From the IMG/VR virus record IMGVR_UViG_3300036985_006490, positions 1 to 64,000 of that record: DNA of 64,000 nucleotides; one strand, 5' to 3'. A program made the position numbers and the translations under genes. Below are positions 22,869 through 30,761 of this stretch, piece by piece. This DNA is from a virus. A model generated the notes under the pieces. The model was not told the DNA's origin, did no database searches, and worked only from the letters and a program-made list of their open reading frames with translations. Each line of letters starts with the position of its first letter. Within the stretch, counting starts at the first letter, position 1.

Positions 22869-23266
22869 AGATTTGGTTAAATGGTTGTTTTGATGTCCTA
22901 CATCACGGGCACTTCAAATTAATACAACACGCAGCATCATTCGGTGGTGAATTAATAATCGGAATCGATTCTGATGAACGAGTTAAAAAACTAAAAGGAG
23001 AAGGAAGACCATTCCATTCTGAAAGTGAAAGAGCATTCAACCTTAAACAAATCAAAGGAGTTGATATCGTAATGGTGTTTGATTCTGATGAAAAGTTAAG
23101 AGAACTTCTTGAACGTTATAAACCTGATAAATTTTTCATCGGATCAGATTATATTGGAAAAGAAATAATCGGACAAGAGTTTGTAAAGCAAGTTGTAATC
23201 TTCAACAGATTAGATAAATTTTCAACCACAGATATTTTAAGTTATGAAAATAACAATAATAGGTGA
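22865..23266 (+). CDS. Cytidylyltransferase-family enzyme, HldE C-domain-like
   Basis: 133 residues from ATG 22865 (ATGA overlap with the cupin). Nucleotidyltransferase motifs: NGCFDVLHHGHFKLIQ (HxGH), and the C-terminal FSTTDIL segment equivalent to ISSTxIR/K. Together with the next gene it reproduces the two halves of bifunctional HldE (heptose-1-phosphate adenylyltransferase plus kinase). Glycerol-3-phosphate cytidylyltransferase is an alternative reading; context favours the heptose type. Confidence 0.88.
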   Translation: MKIWLNGCFDVLHHGHFKLIQHAASFGGELIIGIDSDERVKKLKGEGRPFHSESERAFNLKQIKGVDIVMVFDSDEKLRELLERYKPDKFFIGSDYIGKEIIGQEFVKQVVIFNRLDKFSTTDILSYENNNNR

Positions 23267-23987
23267 ATTATGTCATGATGTTTTCATCTATGGAAATGTC
23301 ACAAGATTATGCCCCGAAGCACCAGTTCCAGTCTTGACCGATGTTTATACTGAAACGAATTTTGGAATGGCAGGCAACGTCAAAGAAAATCTATTGGCAC
23401 ATAATCCCTCATTAAAAATCTCATTAATCAATCAAAACAACCCAATCAAGAAAACAAGATACCACGATGACAAGACAAACCATATGTTTCTTAGAGTCGA
23501 TGAAGGTGAAGATAATATTGATTCATTAATACTTACACCAGAAAAAATTGAAGATATATCAGAATCCAATTTGGTGATTGTTAGTGATTACAACAAAGGA
23601 TTTTTGAGTGAAGAAACCTTGATTCAAATTGGAAAGTTGTCAAAACTATCCGTTATTGATACCAAAAAAACTATTTCTAATAATTTAATTGATTCATTTA
23701 CATTTATTAAGTTAAATGAACACGAATATCAAAGAAATAAAAACATTTCTGATAAAAACAAAGATAAGTTTATAATTACATTAGGAATGAACGGAGCAAA
23801 ACATAATGATACAATTTTTTCATCTCCATCACCAAAACAAACCATAGACGTAAGTGGCGCTGGAGATACATTCACAGCGTTTTTTAGTTTGAAATATTAT
23901 GAAACAAAAAATATTTCAGAATCAATAACATTTGCAAACCAAATGGCATCAATTGTAGTATCCAAAAGAGGCGTAGCAACTCCCTAA
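23244..23987 (+). CDS. PfkB-family sugar kinase, HldE N-domain-like
   Basis: 247 residues starting 23 bases inside the upstream gene. Features of the RfaE/HldE kinase domain: ARLxPEAPVPV-like segment (VTRLCPEAPVPVL), FGMAGNVKENL, and the catalytic DVSGAGDTFTAFF loop. It is shorter than usual (about 315) in the lid and middle parts. With the adenylyltransferase it would make an ADP- or NDP-activated sugar. Confidence 0.9.
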   Translation: MKITIIGELCHDVFIYGNVTRLCPEAPVPVLTDVYTETNFGMAGNVKENLLAHNPSLKISLINQNNPIKKTRYHDDKTNHMFLRVDEGEDNIDSLILTPEKIEDISESNLVIVSDYNKGFLSEETLIQIGKLSKLSVIDTKKTISNNLIDSFTFIKLNEHEYQRNKNISDKNKDKFIITLGMNGAKHNDTIFSSPSPKQTIDVSGAGDTFTAFFSLKYYETKNISESITFANQMASIVVSKRGVATP

Positions 23988-23993
23988 ATCTGT

Positions 23994-24323
23994 TTATAGA
24001 CTAAAACTTTCTCCACAACCGCAGGTTCTTGTGGCGTTTGGATTAATCCATTCAAACCCTTTTCCATTCAATCCATCTCGGTAATCTAACTCAGTTCCAG
24101 CCAAGTACAAGAGAGATAATTTATTAATACAAACCTTAATAGATTCTAAATCAACAACAGTATCGTTCGGATCAATCTTATCATCAAATTTCATTTGATA
24201 TGACAACCCACTACAACCTCCACCAATAACTCCTACTCTTAAGTTATGAGTCTTAGGAGTGAACCCTTCATTTGCCATCAAATCAACAAGTTGATTTATT
24301 GCCCGTTCTGTAACATTTACCAT
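23994..24323 (-). CDS. IscA/HesB-type iron-sulfur cluster carrier
   Basis: 109 residues with the three conserved cysteines of A-type carriers: GGGCSGLSY (C37) and CGCGESF (C101, C103). Length matches IscA/ErpA. It would accept and deliver Fe-S clusters in the cytosol of the host. This is an unusual auxiliary gene for a phage. It converges on the kinase gene with 6 bases between. Confidence 0.94.
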   Translation of the reverse strand: MVNVTERAINQLVDLMANEGFTPKTHNLRVGVIGGGCSGLSYQMKFDDKIDPNDTVVDLESIKVCINKLSLLYLAGTELDYRDGLNGKGFEWINPNATRTCGCGESFSL

Positions 24324-24347
24324 AATAAAATTTTATATTTAACTATA

Positions 24348-24653
24348 TTAAAAAACACTTAATTCGGAAACTTCTACACCAGTTAAATCATATACAAGTT
24401 TTCTTATTATTTGCTGGACTTCTTTGTCACTGAGTAAAAATAAGTCCATAATTGAACCGAAAATATTTTCATCAATACTGAAGTAATACGCGTTTAGTTC
24501 AGGTGAATAGGATAACAGTGCAGTTTCATACCCATTTTTGAAAAAAATTTCCAAATTGGGGATAATCTCATCACGTTTCAACTCACCTAATTTGTCGAGT
24601 AGGTATTGTGTCGCAATTGTCTGTAATCTTGATTGGTTAATTTGATATTTCAT
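24348..24653 (-). CDS. MFSLS/WFE family protein with degenerate tag, 101 aa
   Basis: N-terminus MKYQINQSRLQTIATQYLLD is a divergent form of the MKYIITESRL tag. The body has a strand pair (LLSYSPELNAYYFSI), then IFGSIMDLFLLSDKEVQQII and a final VEVSEL strand. It overlaps the upstream tagged gene by 17 bases, an operon of two paralogues. Confidence 0.8.
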   Translation of the reverse strand: MKYQINQSRLQTIATQYLLDKLGELKRDEIIPNLEIFFKNGYETALLSYSPELNAYYFSIDENIFGSIMDLFLLSDKEVQQIIRKLVYDLTGVEVSELSVF

Positions 24654-24981
24654 CTAAATCGATATGATTAAAGGTTCCAAAATAAATCTTTGTTGGTGGT
24701 TCGATGCCAAGGTAATCGGAGAACCATTTTCTGATTGACTCTTTTTTTTGTTCATAGTCAAGTGAAAACATATCTACTAATGGATCCGAAATTTTTGCTC
24801 TGTCAAAGACTATTTTATCTTCAGGTTTTGACCACATGAAAACAATTTCCCCATCTTTTAATGCGAAATCCCATTCTTTATATAATTTTCCACCTGAAAA
24901 CGAATTCAAATTATTATAGGTATCATTCAAAAAATATGCCCCCAAGTCAATCAGTCTCGATTCTGTAATTATTACCTTCAT
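24637..24981 (-). CDS. Tagged MFSLS/WFE family protein, 114 aa
   Basis: MKVIITESRLIDLGAYFLND tag, a strand pair (WDFALKDGEIVFMWSKP), the family core (LVDMFSLDYEQKKESIRKWFS) and C-terminal IYFGTFNHID. ATAAATA at 24987-24993, six bases before the start. Function unknown. Confidence 0.87.
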   Translation of the reverse strand: MKVIITESRLIDLGAYFLNDTYNNLNSFSGGKLYKEWDFALKDGEIVFMWSKPEDKIVFDRAKISDPLVDMFSLDYEQKKESIRKWFSDYLGIEPPTKIYFGTFNHIDLDEISN

Positions 24982-24993
24982 AAGTAATAAATA

Positions 24994-25818
24994 TCAAAGA
25001 TAAGGGTTCGTAAGAGTATTTTTTTCAATAAAACGTATTTTCTCGATAATGCTGTCAGCAATTATTCTGTGAAATTTTTTTGAAGGGTGATAATCAATAG
25101 GTGGGTTTTTACCAAAGAATTCATAATCCTTATGGATTGTTAAATTTTTATCAATATCCATAACATTGCACAAAGAGTTAAATTCTTTATTATTATATTT
25201 TATATAAATTTTTCTTTGATTCATATAATCATCATTTTCTATTAATTCGTTATAATGATTAGACCAATTAAAAATTAAAGGTATTATACCTTTATTTTCA
25301 TAATAAATAAAAGTTTCTTTTATTTTGTTAAAAAGTTGTTCAGACAATTTTTGGTTATAATCATCATAATTAATAAAATTATACTTTTCTAAAATTTTAT
25401 AAGATTTGTTTTCATCATAATCACTTAATCTGAATTTACTACCGTCGGGAGTAATATAATGACATCTTTCGGGCATTGATGTTTGAAAAACAATATATTT
25501 TACTTCATCATATTTGTAATTATGTTTTGACCATCGTGGATTTAAGTGATAAAGACCAAAAATTTGGTTTATAAATTCAATACTCTCCTCATCACATCCC
25601 GAATAATCCTCTCTTGTTATTTCAAACATTTCCAGTTCCTGAGATACTAATCTTGGAAATCTTAAAATATCTTTATATTTTAAATGATGTATTGGCCTAT
25701 CTCTAACTATTAAATCGAACGATGAATCACCTTCATATTGACGATATAAATCTTTATTATAAAACCATAGACCATGTCCATGTGTAAATGAACATCCGGC
25801 AAAAATTATTCCACTCAT
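24994..25818 (-). CDS. SGNH/GDSL-like hydrolase, phage type
   Basis: 274 residues. Block I is FAGCSFTHGHGL (Ser in GCSFT), and the C-terminal IDYHPSKKFHRII supplies the Asp-x-His pair. The middle is Asn/Tyr/Lys-rich. A close relative sits at 43916-44833. Such enzymes remove acetyl or acyl groups from glycans; in a phage they may modify host or own surface sugars. Catalysis is inferred from motif positions only. Confidence 0.8.
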   Translation of the reverse strand: MSGIIFAGCSFTHGHGLWFYNKDLYRQYEGDSSFDLIVRDRPIHHLKYKDILRFPRLVSQELEMFEITREDYSGCDEESIEFINQIFGLYHLNPRWSKHNYKYDEVKYIVFQTSMPERCHYITPDGSKFRLSDYDENKSYKILEKYNFINYDDYNQKLSEQLFNKIKETFIYYENKGIIPLIFNWSNHYNELIENDDYMNQRKIYIKYNNKEFNSLCNVMDIDKNLTIHKDYEFFGKNPPIDYHPSKKFHRIIADSIIEKIRFIEKNTLTNPYL

Positions 25819-25856
25819 TGATTTAATTTAATATACCACATATTTCTTTATAATTA

Positions 25857-26069
25857 TCAATTAACACAAAACATCTCAAGAAGTTCATTTTCAACGTCAT
25901 CAATATTTCCTGGCCTATCATCATCCCAAGAAATCTCAATCCATTTTTGTTCTCCGGCAGTCTCATTGACTTCCACAGAAAAAGGGTACATAAACCCATG
26001 ATTATCAGTATAATAACCATAGGATGTCTTAACAACCATATAGTTTTCTTTATCAATTGTAATTCCCAT
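25857..26069 (-). CDS. Small hypothetical protein, 70 aa
   Basis: Acidic, strand-rich (YMVVKTSYGYYTDNHGF, WIEISWDDDRPGNID). I prefer this frame over an overlapping one because a host-type promoter (26082-26112) stands directly before its ATG. Function unknown. Confidence 0.75.
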   Translation of the reverse strand: MGITIDKENYMVVKTSYGYYTDNHGFMYPFSVEVNETAGEQKWIEISWDDDRPGNIDDVENELLEMFCVN

Positions 26070-26081
26070 ATCTTTTTTTTA

Positions 26082-26112
26082 CAAAAATAATAAATTACCT
26101 TTTAAATTCAAA
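26082..26112 (-). promoter_or_regulatory. Bacteroidota-type promoter TTTG-N19-TATTTTTG
   Basis: On the minus strand TTTG (26112-26109), 19 bases, TATTTTTG (26089-26082), 12 bases before the ATG at 26069. Confidence 0.65.
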
Positions 26113-26124
26113 ACTAATTATAAA

Positions 26125-26161
26125 CAAAAAAAACCTCCATTTAAAAATATAAATGGAGGTT
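26125..26161 (-). terminator. Terminator after the 26181 gene
   Basis: AACCTCCATTT (26132-26142) pairs with AAATGGAGGTT (26151-26161); on the minus strand the stem is followed by a T-run. Confidence 0.88.
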
Positions 26162-26180
26162 CAAGTTTTCATTATGTAAA

Positions 26181-26552
26181 TTACATACTCCAACTAGGAT
26201 TTGCAATCATTAACATACCATCTTCAACTCTTGGTAAGTTTCCAGTGTCTTGATAATCGGCATATTGAATTTGTTCTGGAAAAAATTTTTGTCCCTGAAA
26301 AACCAAATAGTTTTCGTCAGGTCTTTCTTCATCGTCTTTACCGCTATAGCTATATCCTTGTCCTTTTAATTGAGTGTTAGCCGCGTCACCTACGGTTGGA
26401 TTACCAAAGATACTATTCCAAAAGCTCTCCTTCATTTCATCTTTTGGCTTATTCTCAGGTGATTCATTTATTGATTTATTATAACCACGTTTTTCATGCA
26501 TTTTGAGAATTTGTGATTTTTCAGATTCCGTTAAATTGAAATTTTTGTTCAT
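26181..26552 (-). CDS. Tagged protein, LTESEK type, 123 aa
   Basis: N-terminus MNKNFNLTESEKSQILKMHE, later SINESPENK: this is the LTE-x-EK tag with an I-N-E-S site at about residues 28-31. The body contains an acidic Gly/Tyr-rich region and a strand-like end (NYLVFQGQKFFPEQIQY). No family recognised. ATAAATAG box about 20 bases upstream. Confidence 0.83.
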   Translation of the reverse strand: MNKNFNLTESEKSQILKMHEKRGYNKSINESPENKPKDEMKESFWNSIFGNPTVGDAANTQLKGQGYSYSGKDDEERPDENYLVFQGQKFFPEQIQYADYQDTGNLPRVEDGMLMIANPSWSM

Positions 26553-26591
26553 ATTAATTAATTTATATATAAATAGTCATGACCTTGGTAA

Positions 26592-27593
26592 TTACGACAA
26601 AAATATCTGAGATTCTTCATTTCTTCTTCTTTGTAACCCGCTGTAAAATTTACCGCTCACAGCTCCAGTCGTTGGTCCTCCCTGAATATAAGATGCCGCT
26701 AGCTCCATGTCATCATTTTCGATTGCATTTTTTATTTTTTTACCATATTCTCGAGCAGAAACAAAATATGGACCAGCGTTATATCCCAAACTAACTAAGG
26801 AAGCCTTTTGTCTGTCATTTAATTTGTTCCAATTACCCATTCCAAGTTGATTTGCAATTGTTGGTCCATAAAAATTTTTCAATTCATGTTCTAAGGTATT
26901 CTCAGCTTCAGCCTGTGTCCAAGTTGTATTTTTAGTAACATCAACCAAACGTCCGTTTTCTAATTTTTTACTAGATCCATAACCACCTCTATATTTATTC
27001 TCATCCCAAGAAGCTTTGTCAGTAAACGATTCCCATTTTTTAATCAAATCTTTAGAAATATTTATCCAATCTCCTGAAAGTGAAACGGTTGACGCTCCAC
27101 TAACAATTCGTTTATCAATAAGTTCTTTTAAATCTTCAGAGGTGATATTTTTTTGTTTCAACAGTTCAACCATCTTGTTCAACATTTCAGGTGTTACCTC
27201 ATCTACTTTAGAACTGTTGAATTTATTTCCAAAGTTTTTTTCCATAAACTTCGTGGCCATTTCTGAAGTTTCAGGACCAAATACGCCATCAATACCGTTT
27301 TTCGGTAATTCGTAACCAAGAAGACTCAATCCAATTTGTAGTGATTCAACTTCTTTTTGAAATGTATTGGAACCTTTGTCTTGTAGTGTTATCCCGCCTT
27401 GATTAGAAGCTGTCTCCAAGGTATTAAACAAATCATCTACATTTGAGGAAACCAAATCACTCTTTTTGGGGTCATCTTTTTTGGGGAAAAACCACTTCAA
27501 TATATTATTTAAAAAATCTTGTTCCTCAATAATCTTTTTTCCATAAGTTATTTCATGGATTCTTTTTAGCTCTTCCGATAAAATTTGTTTCAT
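26592..27593 (-). CDS. Tagged lysozyme: PG-binding domain plus GH24 (T4-type) domain
   Basis: 333 residues. Tag MKQILSEELKRIHEITYGKK, then I-I-E-E-Q (residues 21-25). A peptidoglycan-binding repeat lies at about 85-120 (IDGVFGPETSEMATKFM). The GH24 domain starts near 180 with the Glu/Asp catalytic pair nine residues apart (E188, D197), as in T4 lysozyme, and a GGYG turn with Arg where T4 has Thr26. A C-terminal YSGLQRRRNEE matches the family end. The tag suggests a virion-borne rather than a lysis enzyme. Confidence 0.9.
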   Translation of the reverse strand: MKQILSEELKRIHEITYGKKIIEEQDFLNNILKWFFPKKDDPKKSDLVSSNVDDLFNTLETASNQGGITLQDKGSNTFQKEVESLQIGLSLLGYELPKNGIDGVFGPETSEMATKFMEKNFGNKFNSSKVDEVTPEMLNKMVELLKQKNITSEDLKELIDKRIVSGASTVSLSGDWINISKDLIKKWESFTDKASWDENKYRGGYGSSKKLENGRLVDVTKNTTWTQAEAENTLEHELKNFYGPTIANQLGMGNWNKLNDRQKASLVSLGYNAGPYFVSAREYGKKIKNAIENDDMELAASYIQGGPTTGAVSGKFYSGLQRRRNEESQIFLS

Positions 27594-27620
27594 ATTATAT
27601 AAATACCCAAATACTCTTAT

Positions 27621-27938
27621 TTACTTAATCATTCGTTGGTCATCTCCAAACAAAACGGAGTTAATCTCCAAATTATATCTACTTTCAGCGTACCTCTTAA
27701 TTAAATCAAGGGTATTACCACTATCCATGGAAAACATAAGTTTAATCTCCATAAATAATTCACTATCAATGAACAACCCATAGGGGTCCTCAAATCCCAT
27801 CACTCCCAAGGTTTCACCAGGAAAACCGAAAACAATATTTGAATATTTTCCCTTCATGGCTTTAATACCATCTAATTTATCATCCAAATATTGAAATATC
27901 AGATTTTCTAATCTACTTTCAGTTATAATGTACTTCAT
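27621..27938 (-). CDS. Tagged MFSLS/WFE family protein, 105 aa
   Basis: MKYIITESRLENLIFQYLDD tag leading straight into the family body: Gly/Phe strand pair (IVFGFPGETLGVMGF), LFMEIKLMFSMDSGNTLDLI, and YNLEINSVLFG. Here the WFE segment is replaced by RYAESRYN. ATAAATA directly upstream (about 27943-27949). Confidence 0.87.
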   Translation of the reverse strand: MKYIITESRLENLIFQYLDDKLDGIKAMKGKYSNIVFGFPGETLGVMGFEDPYGLFIDSELFMEIKLMFSMDSGNTLDLIKRYAESRYNLEINSVLFGDDQRMIK

Positions 27939-27984
27939 ATCAATAAATATACGAATAAAACAAGTGTAATAAGATACTTAAACT

Positions 27985-28389
27985 TTAGTCAATAAAGTTG
28001 ACATCATTAACGGTCAAAAAACTCCCTTTTGGGAACCCCAACAACTTTTCAAGTTCACCATAATTATGTGTAATTTCTTCACCATCCCCAATGTCCTTTG
28101 TTGAAATCAAATAAACCTCCCCGTCCCTCATATCAAATTTTGTATTTGGATTAGATGAATGATTACAAAATCTTCCCAATACATCGGTCTCATAGGCGTT
28201 CTTTTTTATTTTTCTTCCAATCATTCCTTGCTCCTTTGATAGTATCATTCCAATCTCTTCCCCTTTGCCAATTTTACCTTTAGTAATAACACCATACCCT
28301 TTGTTTGGTATTTGTTTAATATATATTAAATCGGGGTTAATCGATTCTATTAACATTTTTTTTTGAGACTCCGTAATAATAATTTTCAT
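27985..28389 (-). CDS. Tagged SET-domain protein (putative protein lysine methyltransferase)
   Basis: 134 residues. Residues 1-16 are the tag (MKIIITESQKKMLIES). The rest is a compact SET domain: GYGVITKGKIGKGEEIG near the N-terminus, RFCNHSSNPNTKF (the NHS-x-x-PN motif, residues 76-82) and GEEITHNYGE (104-112) with the catalytic Tyr. Residues of AdoMet binding are recognisable. Post-SET cysteines are absent. If the tag is a packaging signal, this would be an enzyme carried in the virion. ATAAATA follows the start immediately. Confidence 0.9.
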   Translation of the reverse strand: MKIIITESQKKMLIESINPDLIYIKQIPNKGYGVITKGKIGKGEEIGMILSKEQGMIGRKIKKNAYETDVLGRFCNHSSNPNTKFDMRDGEVYLISTKDIGDGEEITHNYGELEKLLGFPKGSFLTVNDVNFID

Positions 28390-28433
28390 ATATCAATAAA
28401 TATGCTATCCTGAGAAAAGGGGTTGGGATTATC

Positions 28434-28685
28434 TTACTGAAGAAATCTTCTTCGACCCGTTCTACCTCGACCAATCAATCTCATACGTTCCCAATCATTT
28501 CTATCAAAGACAACAACCACATGTCTACGACGAACAATAACCTTTGTAGCCTTAGGAAACATATCATATTTCTTATTTACCATTTTTTCTGAATCCAGCA
28601 AATGATTCAAATAACTTTTTTCCATTGTTTGAGCATTAACTCCCAAACCCAATAACATCATTACAATAAAAATAATCTTTTTCAT
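28434..28685 (-). CDS. Secreted basic protein, 83 aa
   Basis: Signal peptide FIVMMLLGLGVNAQ, then a mature part with a strongly basic C-terminus (KVIVRRRHVVVVFDR, RGRTGRRRFLQ). It would act in the periplasm or outer envelope. No family recognised. Confidence 0.75.
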   Translation of the reverse strand: MKKIIFIVMMLLGLGVNAQTMEKSYLNHLLDSEKMVNKKYDMFPKATKVIVRRRHVVVVFDRNDWERMRLIGRGRTGRRRFLQ

Positions 28686-28704
28686 ATTAAAAAATATAAT
28701 AAAA

Positions 28705-28735
28705 AAACCCCACCTATTAAAGGGTGAGGTTTTAA
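28705..28735 (-). terminator. Terminator after the 28755 gene
   Basis: ACCCCACC...GGGTGAGGT hairpin followed on the minus strand by a T-run. The same sequence type recurs after many genes between 28 and 48 kb. Confidence 0.75.
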
Positions 28736-28754
28736 TAATTCATATTATATTATT

Positions 28755-29264
28755 TTACTTGAGTTCATAATTGTAAGCAACTCGTATTTTTGGATTCCTC
28801 AAGATATTTTTTATCTTTTGAATATTTGAGGATAAATCTCCCTCATTCCACATCATGCTTAAAGAATTTCGACCTAGAGGGGCTAATCCATTTTCTATCC
28901 CTATTTGTTTTGTCTCAGGTGTCTCGTACATAAAGATTACGCTTCCATTGTCATTAATCGAAAGATAATATGTAGCTTTAGCACCTTTACCTTGAACCCA
29001 CACCGCATCATTATAGTTTAAACCAGTCTCTGGCACCCCCTCAACTTCGTATTCATCAAATCTAGTGGGTTTTTTGAATGCCATCAATTCTGTTTTAACT
29101 TTTTCGAAAGCTTCTTTATTTGGATTGATAGATTGCCCTTTTTTTGGTTCTGAAGGGACTTTTTTTGTGGGGTCAAGCTCAATATTCAAGTCACCTTGTT
29201 CCTTAATAACTCGTTTTACCAATTTAACCAAATCGGATTCGGTTAATCTTATTGTTTTTTTCAT
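28755..29264 (-). CDS. Tagged protein (IRLTESDL type), 169 aa
   Basis: MKKTIRLTESDLVKLVKRVI, then K-E-Q-G: classic basic tag with V-I-K-E-Q processing-like site. A Pro/Lys linker (residues 30-50) separates it from a C-terminal globular part with strands (TYYLSINDNGSVIFMYETP). Function unknown. It is read behind the tagged gene at 29277-29585. Confidence 0.87.
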   Translation of the reverse strand: MKKTIRLTESDLVKLVKRVIKEQGDLNIELDPTKKVPSEPKKGQSINPNKEAFEKVKTELMAFKKPTRFDEYEVEGVPETGLNYNDAVWVQGKGAKATYYLSINDNGSVIFMYETPETKQIGIENGLAPLGRNSLSMMWNEGDLSSNIQKIKNILRNPKIRVAYNYELK

Positions 29265-29276
29265 TTTATTTTTTTT

Positions 29277-29585
29277 TTATAATTTATGATTTACAGTACA
29301 AAAAACTTTTTTAGTTGCACCTCTCAATAATCCATCAATCTTGAGGAGAGGAGATTTTATCTGATTATGTACTTCTTGATATTCTTCAACTTCGGAATCT
29401 TTTGGAACTAGTTTTCCTAACTTACAAACATCATTGTAATATTTCTCTTTAAGTTTTTTGTCCAATTTTAAGAATCTTACTTTGGAGTCAGTACCAGTTT
29501 CGGTAATTACATTCTCAACTAATCTTTTCTCCAATCTTTGGTTGGCTTCTTGAATATGCCTGATTTTGCTAAAACTTCTATTCAT
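29277..29585 (-). CDS. Tagged protein, SKIRHIQEANQRLEKRL type, 102 aa
   Basis: N-terminus MNRSFSKIRHIQEANQRLEK, then NVITETGTD, a distinct tag class ending V-I-T-E-T. The body is a small Lys-rich domain with two Cys (DVCKLGKLV, KVFCTVNHKL). ATAAATA box upstream at about 29600. Function unknown. Confidence 0.8.
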   Translation of the reverse strand: MNRSFSKIRHIQEANQRLEKRLVENVITETGTDSKVRFLKLDKKLKEKYYNDVCKLGKLVPKDSEVEEYQEVHNQIKSPLLKIDGLLRGATKKVFCTVNHKL

Positions 29586-29626
29586 AATTTTGTATTTCTA
29601 ATAAATATCTATACTGTATAATTTAA

Positions 29627-29770
29627 TTATCTCGGTATTCATTAATTTTATCAAGAGCCATTTGTCGTGCCAATTTTTCGAAATAACGATGAATCCAATT
29701 TTCATCTCCAAAATATGTCATTAATCCTTCGTCAGCACCAAATACCGTATTTCCCTCTTCGTATCTCATA
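29627..29770 (-). CDS. Small acidic protein, 47 aa
   Basis: ATG at 29770 directly preceded by the ATCAATAAATATA promoter-like sequence used by neighbouring genes, and ending in TAA at 29627. The sequence MRYEEGNTVFGADEGLMTYF, then ENWIHRYFEKLARQMALDKI is amphipathic helical. The promoter match and absence of another gene in the gap support it. Confidence 0.7.
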
Positions 29771-29787
29771 TCAATAAATATACATAA

Positions 29788-30378
29788 TTAAAATCTTAAA
29801 ATTCTTTCTCTGTCTTGAATATCTACGATGTGCAAATATATATCTTCAAGGTCTTCACCTGATTTAATTTTTTCAATAACATCTTCCTTTTTATAAAGAG
29901 TGTTTCTAACAATAAAGTCAATCATTTCTTCATCTGTGATTCCTTCAGGTTTTTTGGGTTCAGGAGTACACTCATAGTCTCTATCCAATGTACCAATGTC
30001 TTCAATAGATAACCCTGACTCTCCAACGATTTGTTCAAACTTAGGAACCATCGTCTCATCATACCATTCAAGAATTACATGTAGAACATATGATTTTCTT
30101 AAACTCAATGCGGTTGTAAGAACATCAACAAAACTTTTGGATATCATCAAATAACCTTGGTCAAATCTGCCATCCTCAAAATAATAAACTGCGGTAATTA
30201 CTTCTTTTCCATCAACACACCAATCCTCACGAAGATTTCCGTAATTACGTGCCTTCGGAGTGACCTTACGTTTGCCACCATCAATATATTGATTTATATA
30301 TTTGACAATAGCGTTGCTAATAGACTGGCTACTCCTGTTAAGTTTTCTATATTGGTCTTCTGTTATAATATATTTCAT
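29788..30378 (-). CDS. Tagged protein, 196 aa
   Basis: MKYIITEDQYRKLNRSSQSI tag; then a domain with strands (ITAVYYFEDGRFDQGYLMI) and a helix-rich acidic C-terminus (EGITDEEMIDFIVRNTLYKK). The C-terminal 60 residues look like a separate helical domain. Translationally close to the upstream tagged gene (2 bases apart). Confidence 0.85.
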   Translation of the reverse strand: MKYIITEDQYRKLNRSSQSISNAIVKYINQYIDGGKRKVTPKARNYGNLREDWCVDGKEVITAVYYFEDGRFDQGYLMISKSFVDVLTTALSLRKSYVLHVILEWYDETMVPKFEQIVGESGLSIEDIGTLDRDYECTPEPKKPEGITDEEMIDFIVRNTLYKKEDVIEKIKSGEDLEDIYLHIVDIQDRERILRF

Positions 30379-30380
30379 AA

Positions 30381-30623
30381 TTAAAAATTATAAATCATTA
30401 TATAATTCCCTTTAGTGCGAGATGGTTTATATATTTCACCGTGATAATCAAACATCGTTTTTACTGAATTAGCCAAAGCTTTAATCTCATCAACTTGAAA
30501 GGGACGTTTCAAATAAATAATTACCTTTCCATCCTCTATTTGGGCATCATCAATAAAGTCTTTCTCTTCCAAAAACCTTAAAACAAGTTTTCCCAAACGG
30601 TCTTCCGTAACAATAATTTTCAT
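30381..30623 (-). CDS. Short tagged family protein, 80 aa
   Basis: MKIIVTEDRLGKLVLRFLEE tag, short strand pair (GKVIIYLKRPFQV), helix with KTMFDYHG and a final YIMIYNF strand: a compact version of the MFSLS family. AATAAATA follows the start codon region (30626-30634). Confidence 0.83.
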   Translation of the reverse strand: MKIIVTEDRLGKLVLRFLEEKDFIDDAQIEDGKVIIYLKRPFQVDEIKALANSVKTMFDYHGEIYKPSRTKGNYIMIYNF

Positions 30624-30645
30624 GTCAATAAATACTCAAACATTC

Positions 30646-30697
30646 AAAAAAGGGGATGGGGATTAGAACGACCGAAGGGAGAACGCGGTATACGAAC
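30646..30697. repeat. Dispersed repeat, copy 1
   Basis: AAAAAAGGGG-x-(T)GGGGATT...ACGACCGAAGGGAGAACGCGGTATACGAAC. The central 18 bases ACGACCGAAGGGAGAACG recur exactly at two more sites within 1.2 kb. GC-rich against an AT-rich background. Confidence 0.85.
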
Positions 30698-30702
30698 AAC
30701 AA

Positions 30703-30736
30703 TAAAAAACCCCCACCTTTATGGGGTGGGGTCATT
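30703..30736 (-). terminator. Terminator after sulfotransferase-like gene
   Basis: CCCCCACC-TTTAT-GGGGTGGGG hairpin with a T-run on the minus strand, directly past the 30762 stop. Confidence 0.8.
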
Positions 30737-30761
30737 TAATTAACCTTTATCATATTAATTT

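Noticed and set aside
25823-26056. 77-residue frame overlapping 25857-26069
   Set aside because: Alternative frame; the other has a proper ATG behind a host-type promoter and a more protein-like composition.
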